Shown here piece by piece: positions 1 to 6,349 of a stretch of 37,973 bases of DNA. The stretch is from Desulfobulbaceae bacterium (GTDB lineage Bacteria; Desulfobacterota; Desulfobulbia; Desulfobulbales; Desulfocapsaceae). The stretch's first letter is position 1, and each line of letters starts with the position of its first letter. Under the pieces are notes generated by a model that was given only the letters and a program-made list of their open reading frames with translations, did not search any database and was not told the origin of the DNA. The stretch spans positions 1 through 37,973 of the forward strand of contig JALSMA010000064.1 in assembly GCA_026988015.1 (NCBI GenBank), written 5' to 3'. A program made the position numbers and the translations under genes.

Positions 1-76
1 AGTTTCCAATATAGTGGGTAGAACGATATTCAATCCCTTTCAAACCAAAAGCATGATACAATATAGACGTGGACAT
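1..76 (-). mobile_element. ISL3-family-like transposase, N-terminal fragment at window edge
   Basis: Reading leftward from an ATG at 76-74 gives 25 codons that run off the window: MSTSILYHAFGLKG, then IEYRSTHYIGN. I recognise this as the usual opening of DDE transposases of the ISL3 (IS204/IS1001/IS1096/IS1165) family. This is memory of the family, not a search. A good Shine-Dalgarno (GGAGG, 89-85) lies 8 bases before the ATG. The gene body is outside the window, so I cannot tell whether the element is intact. The IS end should lie somewhere to the right of 76; an ATTGTTTG/CAAACAAT hairpin (94-118) occupies the leader. Confidence 0.6.
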
Positions 77-93
77 GGCAGAGACCTCCATAA

Positions 94-118
94 ATTGTTT
101 GCTTTGACAACAAACAAT
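94..118. repeat. Inverted repeat (8-bp arms) upstream of transposase
   Basis: ATTGTTTG (94-101) and CAAACAAT (111-118) are perfect inverted arms around a 9-base loop, just upstream of the transposase ribosome binding site. They could be part of the IS end, an operator or an mRNA leader hairpin. The sequence alone does not decide. Confidence 0.4.
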
Positions 119-590
119 CTGTCTCTTACCATGTCCTTTGGTAATTATTTTTTACCATGAAATTCTACTCAGGTACTCATTTGCCGGATGAACCAAAAGA
201 AATCCTGGTTACAACTGGCCGTGTTCGCCTTGGCCTGCAAATGATTTTAAGCAATGTTCGTATTCGAGACTGGTGAAACTCAAAGTGCCGAATATTCCGG
301 TCTCCAATTGAGTTTAATCCTCCACCAGACTATGAAAATATGGTGAAAATCCATAGTGGCTTTATGTCAAAGAACAATTTAACGGAAATTCATCCGCCTC
401 CATCATGATGATGGATTGCTGCTTGAAACTCTAAACTTCAATTTAAATAATATACCCAAGTGCAAATATAAAAATCACAATCAGGTATGTCTCAATAAAT
501 CATGATGCGTCACCTCTATTGCTAACGGATCCAGGTGTCTACATGGGAAGAGGAGCTGCTTGTTGCAGTAATCGTCTTGCTGCGCTGGTA
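119..590. other. Non-coding stretch next to the IS edge
   Basis: I see no convincing gene here. A 39-codon ORF (157-276) has no ribosome binding site and resembles nothing I know. The octamer TTACCATG occurs twice in direct orientation (126-133, 152-159) with GGTAA (140-144) between, giving alternative small hairpins. The stretch probably contains the outer end of the IS and the 3' flank of the helicase gene, which ends at 591. Confidence 0.4.
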
Positions 591-1895
591 TTATTGTCCC
601 TTTTTACCTAGACCAAAGATGTTGCTGGTTTTTTTAGGGTTGGTTCTTTTCTTTGTTATGGCTGGGGCTCGTTTTTGCTGGTTCCCTGAACGACGTGGTC
701 CTGCCTTTTTACGTGGTTTCTGGGTGGGCTTCCGGGAGCGGCCTGTTTTTTTCTGTGGCTCTTCTCCTGATTCCTCCATTGCAAAACCTTCAACGCTGAT
801 CCGTTTTATAGTTTTACCCTGTAAGCGTTCGATGGCTTTGACCATCACCTGATCATCATAGCACATGAAACTTATGGCGCGGCCACTTCGTTCTGCACGT
901 CCTGTACGGCCAATCCTGTGGGTGTAAGCTTCTGCGGTTGAAGGCAGGTCAAAGTTTATAACCTGTGCAACTCGCGAGACATCAATCCCCCTAGCGGCAA
1001 TATCTGTTGCCACCAGAACGCTGAACTTCCCATCCCGAAAGCCATTCATGGCATTCTGACGCTGGTTCTGAGACATATTTCCCTGGAGAGCTGTGGCGGA
1101 TATCTTGACCTTATCCAGTTTTTTGGCAAGGTTTTTTGCTCCATATTTTGTGCGGGTAAAGACCAGAGTTGAGCCTTCAACTGGTTCTGTTTTCAAGAGA
1201 TGGAGGAGGAGTGCTGATTTCTGTCTTTTTGAAACCGGGTAAACTGCCTGGGTGATGAGATCCAGGGGCTGCTCCAGTTTGATGCTGATTTCCTTCGGGT
1301 TGGTCAGGGTTTCGTCTGCTAGTTTACGAATGTCAGCAGGCATTGTTGCTGAAAAGAGTAGGGTCTGCCGCTGGCGAGGCAGGTGTTTGAGGATGCGGCG
1401 AATATCCGGGAAAAATCCCATGTCAAACATCTGGTCAGCCTCGTCGAGTACTAGAGTTTCCACTTTGTCCAGCTTCAGGTCGTGGTTGTTCAAATGGTCA
1501 AGGAGGCGGCCCGGGCAGGCAACAAGAATTTCAATGCCGCGCCTGAATGCTTCAAATTGCGGATTTTTTCCCACTCCACCATATACTGCAATACTGCGCA
1601 GGCCTGTTTTTACAGAGAGTTCCTGAAAGCTGCGATGGATCTGTTCCGCCAGTTCTCTAGTCGGGGCAATGACCAGTGCACGAACCTTCCCCTTGGGTCC
1701 TTTCGCCAGGCGCTGAATCAGCGGGAGGGCAAAGGCTGCAGTCTTTCCGGTACCAGTCTGGGCAAGACCTAAAATATCATGTCCTTCAATGACCTCAGGG
1801 ATGGCCTTTTCCTGAATTGGGGTAGGGTGTTCATACCCGCAGTCACTTATGTTGCTGTTGATCTGCTCGATGAACTGGAATTGTTTAAAACTCAT
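591..1895 (-). CDS. rhlE: DEAD-box ATP-dependent RNA helicase, RhlE-like
   Basis: This ATP-dependent RNA helicase would remodel structured RNA in the cytoplasm (ribosome assembly, RNA decay or cold adaptation in the family). All core motifs are visible: an aromatic plus Q-motif near residues 8-28, AQTGTGKT at 45-52, PTRELAEQI near 79-86, DEAD at 151-154, SAT at 182-184, ATDIAARGID, and HRIGRTGR near 325-332. The last ~75 residues are a Lys/Arg-rich low-complexity tail, typical of RhlE-type proteins that use it to bind RNA. I start it at 1895 (MSFKQF) rather than at the ATG 21 bases upstream, because AAGGAG at 1906-1901 sits 5 bases before it. 434 residues. Monocistronic as far as visible. Family is certain; the exact subgroup (RhlE rather than DbpA or SrmB) is inferred from the overall layout. 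Confidence 0.93.
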   Translation of the reverse strand: MSFKQFQFIEQINSNISDCGYEHPTPIQEKAIPEVIEGHDILGLAQTGTGKTAAFALPLIQRLAKGPKGKVRALVIAPTRELAEQIHRSFQELSVKTGLRSIAVYGGVGKNPQFEAFRRGIEILVACPGRLLDHLNNHDLKLDKVETLVLDEADQMFDMGFFPDIRRILKHLPRQRQTLLFSATMPADIRKLADETLTNPKEISIKLEQPLDLITQAVYPVSKRQKSALLLHLLKTEPVEGSTLVFTRTKYGAKNLAKKLDKVKISATALQGNMSQNQRQNAMNGFRDGKFSVLVATDIAARGIDVSRVAQVINFDLPSTAEAYTHRIGRTGRAERSGRAISFMCYDDQVMVKAIERLQGKTIKRISVEGFAMEESGEEPQKKTGRSRKPTQKPRKKAGPRRSGNQQKRAPAITKKRTNPKKTSNIFGLGKKGQ

Positions 1896-2039
1896 GGGAA
1901 CTCCTTGGTCTTTCAATATTCTTAGCTGCGAAAATGTGAGAACCTATCAGGAATTGCCACTCGCTACCACTCTTTTCTCAGAAACAGGGTGTAAAAAAGG
2001 TTCAGAGCGGTGAAAACAGGTGAAGATGGAAAGGTGTAT

Positions 2040-2087
2040 CGGGCAGGAAATCATCCAGTAAGAGGAGCCGTTTGGTCTTCCTGCCCG
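2040..2087. terminator. Hairpin downstream of the 70-aa exported protein gene
   Basis: CGGGCAGGAA (2040-2049) and TTCCTGCCCG (2078-2087) form a perfect 10-bp stem around a 28-base loop, nine bases beyond the stop of the minus-strand gene at 2096. No T tract follows on the minus strand, so it may be a 3'-protecting or factor-dependent structure rather than a classical intrinsic terminator. Confidence 0.4.
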
Positions 2088-2095
2088 GTGGCTTG

Positions 2096-2308
2096 TCAGC
2101 AACCTTCTATCGCTGCAGCCTTAGCTCTTGCCACTCTCACTTTTACCTCTGCTCCTTCGGAAAGGGTTTCAGCTTTTTCTCCACAGTCCATGGTTACGAT
2201 ATCATCATCAACTTTTACAACAGTACATTTTAAGGTTGCTGCCTGGATTGCCACCGTTGTAGTTACAGTAAAAAGTAAAATTGCCAGCATGGTTGTCATC
2301 TTTCTCAT
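2096..2308 (-). CDS. Small exported protein, unknown function
   Basis: 70 residues. Residues 1-23 look like a Sec signal peptide (MRKMTTMLAILLFTVTTTVA, cleavage near IQA-A). The mature ~47 residues contain two Cys in the beta-type segment KCTVVKVDDDIVTMDCG plus a final Cys, and then an EGAEVKVRV stretch. The alternating pattern suggests a small beta barrel or OB-like fold exported to the periplasm. Ribosome binding site GGAGGA lies 7 bases before the ATG, which supports a real gene. It stands alone, divergent from the XRE regulator. I do not recognise a specific family; small periplasmic proteins of this type occur in Desulfobacterota near metal or redox genes, but nothing here proves that link. 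Confidence 0.7.
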   Translation of the reverse strand: MRKMTTMLAILLFTVTTTVAIQAATLKCTVVKVDDDIVTMDCGEKAETLSEGAEVKVRVARAKAAAIEGC

Positions 2309-2601
2309 TTAGTATTCCTCCACATAGGGTTCTTGTCTCGGGCACTGCGCCCCATCCTTTATCTTCAATGTAGATCTGAAATGAAAAAGAAAAAAGCCGA
2401 TATCGGGTGATGTCGGGTGTGGATACCTTTTAAAACCTGTAATAACAGTATGATGCTGTCTCGTGTTAGATGGTGGAATCGGTTTTGTTTGTTGAAAATT
2501 GGGTTGTAAATAGTTCAAGAAGGCGTACTATAGTCACAATTCTAGACCTCTTTTTATTGATCGTGAGAGTCAAGCAGAAAAATCTTGTATCAATCAAACA
2601 C
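2309..2601. other. Divergent intergenic region
   Basis: About 290 bases between the small exported protein (leftward) and the XRE regulator (rightward) must hold both promoters. I see no strong sigma-70 pair and no clear operator. An in-frame ATG at 2470 extends the regulator ORF by 44 codons, but that extension lacks a ribosome binding site and does not look like protein. Confidence 0.35.
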
Positions 2602-3528
2602 ATGTCAGATAAGAAATCAGTGAAATCCGGGATAGCCATGGTCTGTATCAGTGGCTCTGAAGTCCGTCATCTCCGTGAACAGCAGAACCTGACTCAGCTT
2701 TATCTTGCAACCGCAGTTGGAGTGACCACAGAGACCATATCCCGCTGGGAGAGGCAGGGCTCTCCAACAGTGAAAGAAGAGAATGGTGTTAAACTGGCCG
2801 AAGTACTCGGTGTTTCCCTTGAGCAAATCCTTTTTTCTGAAGATGCTGGTGCCGTAGCGGAAAAAATAGTGGAACCGGAGGCGGAAACAGCAATCCGGCC
2901 GGCAAGAATTGTAGCAATGGCGCTGGTTGCATTCATTGTCCTGCTCAGTGTGACTGCCTTTTTCTTTGTCGGGTATCAGAGTGTGGACACTTTTCAATTC
3001 TCTGCCCGTAGGGTTATGCCCACTCACACCGTGTCAACCCTTCCATTTCCTGTGGTGGTGACAGTTGCTTTTGTATCTGAAAAAGAGTCCTCACTCCTGC
3101 TCAAAGAAGAATTACCTCCAGGGTGCAACGTATTACGGAGTGTGCCACCAGCTACACTCCTTGATCGTGAATCCTTGAAGTGGATAGATAAGAAGGGGCA
3201 TGGCCTGAAAAAATTTGCTTATCTGGCCAGTTGCAGTTCTCAGGGAAAGAATCAGGAAACACAAACGTTCATCGGATCATTGCTTGTGCGGCAGGAAAGT
3301 CATAGAGAAATCATAGTGGACGGGCCAGATCGTCTGAAGCTGCTTGAGTACCACTGGGCAGACAGTGATATGGATAATGTCATTGATGATGAGGAACTAC
3401 TTGCCGTCTATGATGACTTTGGAAGCGTTGAGGGATTAGGTGTTGATGTGGAAGAGGTGGAACGTATCTGGATGGGTTCCGGATACAGGTGGAAGCCTCA
3501 AGAGCATATGTTTGAGATTATTCCCTGA
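2602..3528 (+). CDS. Membrane-anchored XRE-family regulator with periplasmic EF-hand/dockerin-like end
   Basis: 308 residues from the ATG at 2602. Residues ~16-70 are a Cro/XRE helix-turn-helix (VRHLREQQNLTQLYLATAVG, then VTTETISRWE). Residues ~101-125 are a single transmembrane helix. The remainder (~130-308) should be periplasmic. It has a beta-rich part (LPPGCNVLRSVPP, SLKWIDKKGH) and then a canonical 12-residue EF-hand loop at 254-265 with acidic residues at positions 1, 3, 5, 9 and 12. The final segment (VEEVERIWMGSGYRW) resembles the second half of the dockerin-like modules I know from secreted proteins of related bacteria. Known: one-component membrane HTH proteins sense envelope signals. 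Inferred: this one senses calcium or an envelope ligand and controls its downstream partner. Start is uncertain; 2638 (MVCISG) is also possible. No strong SD at either. Confidence 0.75.
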   Translation: MSDKKSVKSGIAMVCISGSEVRHLREQQNLTQLYLATAVGVTTETISRWERQGSPTVKEENGVKLAEVLGVSLEQILFSEDAGAVAEKIVEPEAETAIRPARIVAMALVAFIVLLSVTAFFFVGYQSVDTFQFSARRVMPTHTVSTLPFPVVVTVAFVSEKESSLLLKEELPPGCNVLRSVPPATLLDRESLKWIDKKGHGLKKFAYLASCSSQGKNQETQTFIGSLLVRQESHREIIVDGPDRLKLLEYHWADSDMDNVIDDEELLAVYDDFGSVEGLGVDVEEVERIWMGSGYRWKPQEHMFEIIP

Positions 3529-3553
3529 AATCTATCAGGGCAGGAACAGACAA

Positions 3554-3952
3554 ATGAAAAACAAAAGAAAATTCAGACAGATTGTTGTTCTGTTACTGGT
3601 AGTGCTGCTGGGATGTGCCGCAGAAGTTCACGCCGAAGGAGTGAGTGCAGCATATCTTGAAAACAGTGGCGATAGAACAATTCTTGAGCTGCAGGTCACG
3701 GATCCTCCTCCCACGTCAATCATCGTGAACCAAATTATCCCTGCTGGCGTGGTAATAAAAAGTGCCAGTCCCGGATATACTAAGTTTTCCGCGGGAAAAA
3801 ATGTGGTGAAGTGGTTGCTTAAACATCCCCGGCCGGGAGTTTTGTGGATTGTTCTGGTTTATGAAGGTACTCTGCCAGGAAAGGGAGCTACTGCAATTAT
3901 TCGTTGCAAGAGTCCAAGTGACGGGACTTTGATGACCATTGAGTTGCGGTAG
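3554..3952 (+). CDS. Small exported protein, partner of the membrane XRE regulator
   Basis: 132 residues from an ATG at 3554, 25 bases after the regulator stop, so probably co-transcribed. Residues 1-25 are a signal peptide ending in a lipobox-like LLGCAAEVHAEG: either lipidated at Cys20 or cleaved after HAE. The mature domain (LQVTDPPPTSIIVNQIIPAG, VIKSASPGYTKF, NVVKWLLKHP) matches the layout of the first periplasmic half of the upstream regulator (an IP/LPxG turn, an SxxP turn, then V/LKWL/I), suggesting the two proteins share a fold and may interact. The ORF could be opened further upstream, inside the regulator gene, but that part is an out-of-frame shadow. Its stop is one base from the stop of the convergent PilZ gene. 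Confidence 0.72.
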   Translation: MKNKRKFRQIVVLLLVVLLGCAAEVHAEGVSAAYLENSGDRTILELQVTDPPPTSIIVNQIIPAGVVIKSASPGYTKFSAGKNVVKWLLKHPRPGVLWIVLVYEGTLPGKGATAIIRCKSPSDGTLMTIELR

Positions 3953-3953
3953 G

Positions 3954-4304
3954 CTACTTGAGGAGCAGCTCCAGGCAGTCTTCGAAATTTCTGTCTTTCA
4001 GGCCGTTAAATTCATAAAACTCCAGCCCCATTCCCTTGGGTTTACGAAACCGCTGAGTCCAACGGACAACGGCCTGTGCCTGGATGGACACCCTCTCCCC
4101 TGTACTATCTAAGAACGTAAAATCCAGTGATACAATGCTGCCTTTGGGCATCAGGTGCTCGGTGGCTAGGAACATGCCACTGAGGCCGCAGTCCTCAGCC
4201 ACACCCTGGAAATATTCTTCTGTTTCCTTGTCCGCCGGTTGTTTGCTGTATCGAACACGGACATTACTTGCAACCCGTTTGAATTTACGTTTTTCTTCAA
4301 ACAT
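3954..4304 (-). CDS. PilZ domain protein (c-di-GMP receptor type)
   Basis: 116 residues, a single PilZ domain. The N-terminal RKFKRV matches the RxxxR c-di-GMP arm, and DCGLSGMFL around residues 38-46 matches the (D/N)xSxxG motif; both sit at normal PilZ spacing. The C-terminal half (VVRWTQRFRKPKGMGLEFYE) is the usual barrel end. Known: PilZ proteins bind c-di-GMP and alter motility, exopolysaccharide or transcription through a partner. The partner is not evident here. GGAG lies 6 bases before the ATG. The gene converges on the exported-protein gene with one base between stops. Confidence 0.88.
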   Translation of the reverse strand: MFEEKRKFKRVASNVRVRYSKQPADKETEEYFQGVAEDCGLSGMFLATEHLMPKGSIVSLDFTFLDSTGERVSIQAQAVVRWTQRFRKPKGMGLEFYEFNGLKDRNFEDCLELLLK

Positions 4305-4361
4305 TCATCTCTCCGACTCAATCAGGGTAACTAGAAAATCTAGATTTTGGTTAAAGGTAAA

Positions 4362-4518
4362 CATGGTTACTACTAAAGCCTAGGTAACAACAAATTGCCA
4401 TTGTATGAGACTACTCCAGTGGGTGGTAACTGCAGGAAAAAATCACGTTTTATTTCGCCAACGGGAGTGGGCTCCTGTACCCAATATCAGTAAAAGCTGA
4501 GCTTCGGTGGTAATCAGG
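4362..4518. repeat. ~157-bp MITE-like element with nested REP palindromes, copy 1
   Basis: This copy aligns along its whole length with 21526-21680. The left end reads CATGGTTACTACTAAAGCC; the right end, read inward on the other strand, is CCTGATTACCACCGAAGCTC. The flanks AAGGTAAA (4354-4361) and AATGTATA (4519-4526) agree at 6 of 8 bases, compatible with an old 8-bp target duplication. The inner right palindrome is well kept (4457-4479 region); the left arm is degraded. It lies between the pilZ gene and the cytochrome peroxidase promoter and encodes no protein. Confidence 0.75.
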
Positions 4519-4626
4519 AATGTATAAAAGTCTCCTTAATTTCTCTCATTTCACTCCACATTTGTCAACCACTATGCTGTAAAGTTGGAAATAAACTTGA
4601 CAAACCTGACTGGTAAAGTAGGTTGA

Positions 4627-4660
4627 TTGACAACCAATCGGGAATAATAATTATTTATAT
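4627..4660 (+). promoter_or_regulatory. Candidate promoter region of the cytochrome c peroxidase gene
   Basis: A TTGACA hexamer lies at 4627-4632 and an AT-rich stretch (AATAATAATTATTTATATTA) at 4643-4662, with possible -10 boxes TAATTA or TATTTA at non-ideal spacing (15 or 19). A second TTGACA is at 4597-4602. TTGATTGACAACCAA (4623-4637) is a partial match to the FNR/CRP-type TTGAT-N4-ATCAA operator, which would suit an oxygen-responsive peroxidase. That is inference. Confidence 0.35.
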
Positions 4661-4678
4661 TAAGCTGGAGAAAAAGAA

Positions 4679-5713
4679 ATGAAAAAGAAGCTTGCAGGTT
4701 TAGCGCTGATTACTGTTTTTTCGGGAAGTGCCTATGCTGGAAATGCTATTATGGATGAGGCTCAGGGCGTGTTTGAGCCTATTCCCCATGAGGCTCCGGC
4801 CATAGAGGGCAATTCGGCTACTCCTGTAAAAGTGGAGCTTGGAAAAATGCTCTATTTTGAGCCGCGTCTCTCGAAAAGTGGCCTGGTAAGTTGTAACTTC
4901 TGTCATAATGTTGGTATGGGAGGGGATGATTTCCAGGAGACTTCCACCGGACATGGTTGGCAGAGGGGACCGCGTAATGCGCCCACTGTCCTGAATTCCG
5001 TATATAATATAGCGCAGTTCTGGGATGGTCGAGCTAAAGACCTGAAGGAGCAGGCCAAAGGGCCGATTCAGGCATCGGTTGAGATGAATAATACTCCAGA
5101 AGGAGCAGTGAAGACTCTGAAAAGTATGCCGGGGTATGTAGAGATTTTTGGAAAGGCATTCCCTGACGACAAGGATCCGGTAACCTTTGACAATATGGCG
5201 GCTGCCATCGAGGTTTTTGAGGCTACTCTGGTTACTCCTGATTCCCGTTTTGACAAGTTTCTGCGCGGTAACGCCGCAGCCCTCAACGATAAAGAGCAGA
5301 AAGGGTTAGCTGCATTTATGGAGAAGGGTTGTGCGGATTGCCATGGTGGTTTGAATATGGGAGGTGAAGACTATTTTGCCTTCGGTGTGGTGGATCGGCC
5401 TGCCGACGATATCATGCAGGGGGACAAAGGTAGAATGACGGTTACTGCCGAGGCCAGTGATGAATATGTTTTTAAGGCACCTACCCTGCGCAATGTGGAG
5501 CTCACCCCTCCATATTTCCATTCCGGTAAGGTCTGGTCGCTTGCTGATGCGGTAAAGCTCATGGGAACAGCCCAGTTGGGAACAGAACTTACTGCAGACG
5601 AAGAATCTCTGATCGTGAGTTTTCTCAAGGCAACCACCGGTAAGCAGCCGGAGGTCGTGTATCCAATTTTGCCGGCATCCACAGACGAGACTCCGAAACC
5701 TATTCTTGACTGA
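4679..5713 (+). CDS. ccpA: Di-heme cytochrome c peroxidase
   Basis: Periplasmic enzyme that reduces hydrogen peroxide to water with electrons from c-type cytochromes. 344 residues, normal for the family. Residues 1-20 are a signal peptide (cleavage SAYA-G). Two c-heme motifs are present: CNFCH at 72-76 (low-potential, peroxidatic heme) and CADCH at 218-222 (electron-entry heme). Other family signatures are LGKMLYFEPRLSKSG, GPRNAPTVLN, FWDGRAKDLKEQAKGP, and APTLRNVELTPPYFHSG. GGAG lies 8 bases before the ATG. Monocistronic, ending in a strong bidirectional terminator. MauG-type proteins share the fold, but the motif set fits CcpA better. It suggests defence against peroxide in an organism that meets oxygen at times. 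Confidence 0.93.
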   Translation: MKKKLAGLALITVFSGSAYAGNAIMDEAQGVFEPIPHEAPAIEGNSATPVKVELGKMLYFEPRLSKSGLVSCNFCHNVGMGGDDFQETSTGHGWQRGPRNAPTVLNSVYNIAQFWDGRAKDLKEQAKGPIQASVEMNNTPEGAVKTLKSMPGYVEIFGKAFPDDKDPVTFDNMAAAIEVFEATLVTPDSRFDKFLRGNAAALNDKEQKGLAAFMEKGCADCHGGLNMGGEDYFAFGVVDRPADDIMQGDKGRMTVTAEASDEYVFKAPTLRNVELTPPYFHSGKVWSLADAVKLMGTAQLGTELTADEESLIVSFLKATTGKQPEVVYPILPASTDETPKPILD

Positions 5714-5730
5714 GTGGAAGAACAGACAGC

Positions 5731-5770
5731 AAAAAGGGGTTCCAACCATCGTGGTTGAAACCCCTTTTTT
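5731..5770. terminator. Bidirectional intrinsic terminator
   Basis: AAAAAGGGGTTCCAACCA, a TCG loop, then TGGTTGAAACCCCTTTTTTT form a long stem with one mismatch, an A tract on one side and a T tract on the other. It serves the plus-strand peroxidase gene and, on the minus strand, tRNA-Lys, which ends 7 bases away. Confidence 0.9.
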
Positions 5771-5776
5771 TATATA

Positions 5777-5852
5777 TGGTGGGCCGTCCCGGGGTCGAAC
5801 CGGGGACCTGCTGATTAAGAGTCAGATGCTCTGCCAATTGAGCTAACGGCCC
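5777..5852 (-). tRNA. tRNA-Lys (anticodon CUU)
   Basis: The minus strand folds into a full cloverleaf: acceptor GGGCCGT/ACGGCCC, D arm AGCTCAATTGGCAGAGC, anticodon loop CTCTTAA (anticodon CTT, reading AAG), T loop GTTCGAC in a CCCCG/CGGGG stem, and an encoded CCA (5777-5779). The 27-43 pair is a T-C mismatch, otherwise it is regular. Confidence 0.95.
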
Positions 5853-5963
5853 GCTGTTTTGAAAATGAAAAAACGGTGGTCAACTATTAGCACACGATAT
5901 CACATCCGTCAAGCACCGGAGAAGTTATGGATGTATATTCCTTGTATAAAGGTCTGTACCAGT

Positions 5964-6179
5964 CTAGAGATGAGCAAGTTTTTCCCCACTCATATTTGAA
6001 AAATTCTCACATTCACGCTTGATTATAAAGGGACAGGCCTCTTTCATGAACCACTTCTTTTCAGGACACCAGAACCTGTCTTTAAAAGGCTCGTTGCATC
6101 CCTTTTTAGTCAAAAGTTTCCGTTTTTTTGTTCCGTATCTGACATCCCTGTCCTGTACAGAAAATTTCCATATAGTCAT
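5964..6179 (-). CDS. Small four-cysteine protein, unknown function
   Basis: 71 residues with a strong ribosome binding site (GAGGAGG, 6 bases before the ATG), which argues for a real gene. It has no signal peptide or membrane segment. It is basic and aromatic, with four Cys at 28, 38, 49 and 57, two of them in CP pairs (FWCPEKKWF, EACPF). The spacing C-x9-C-x10-C-x7-C could bind a metal. I have an impression of similar short proteins in Desulfobulbaceae but no named family. It stands alone between tRNA-Lys and the carboxyltransferase gene. Confidence 0.65.
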   Translation of the reverse strand: MTIWKFSVQDRDVRYGTKKRKLLTKKGCNEPFKDRFWCPEKKWFMKEACPFIIKRECENFSNMSGEKLAHL

Positions 6180-6304
6180 GCTGCACCTCCTCAGTTCGTT
6201 GAGAAATGGGGTGTGAACAACTTATGGACTGTATCGGCTGGAAAGAAGGGAAAGTTTAGGTGTGCCTTAGAAAATGATCGAAGGAGTGGAGAATACAGGA
6301 CACT

Positions 6305-6334
6305 CAGTCATCAGGCCTGAGAACCTGATGACTG
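6305..6334 (-). terminator. Strong hairpin downstream of the carboxyltransferase gene
   Basis: CAGTCATCAGG (6305-6315) and CCTGATGACTG (6324-6334) form a perfect 11-bp stem with an 8-base loop, 15 bases past the stop at 6350. No T tract follows on the minus strand, so this is more likely a 3'-end stabiliser or factor-dependent stop than a textbook intrinsic terminator. Confidence 0.5.
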
Positions 6335-6349
6335 TGTCTGTATGGACTA

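Noticed and set aside
157-276. 39-codon plus-strand ORF (MKFYSGTHLPDEPKEILVTT...)
   Set aside because: No ribosome binding site, no recognisable family; could be a relic but unsupported.
535-852. Plus-strand 105-codon ORF opposite the helicase tail
   Set aside because: Antisense shadow of the Lys/Arg-rich helicase C terminus; no SD and no family features.
2470-2601. 44-codon N-terminal extension of the XRE regulator
   Set aside because: No SD, composition unlike a protein start, and the HTH is complete without it.
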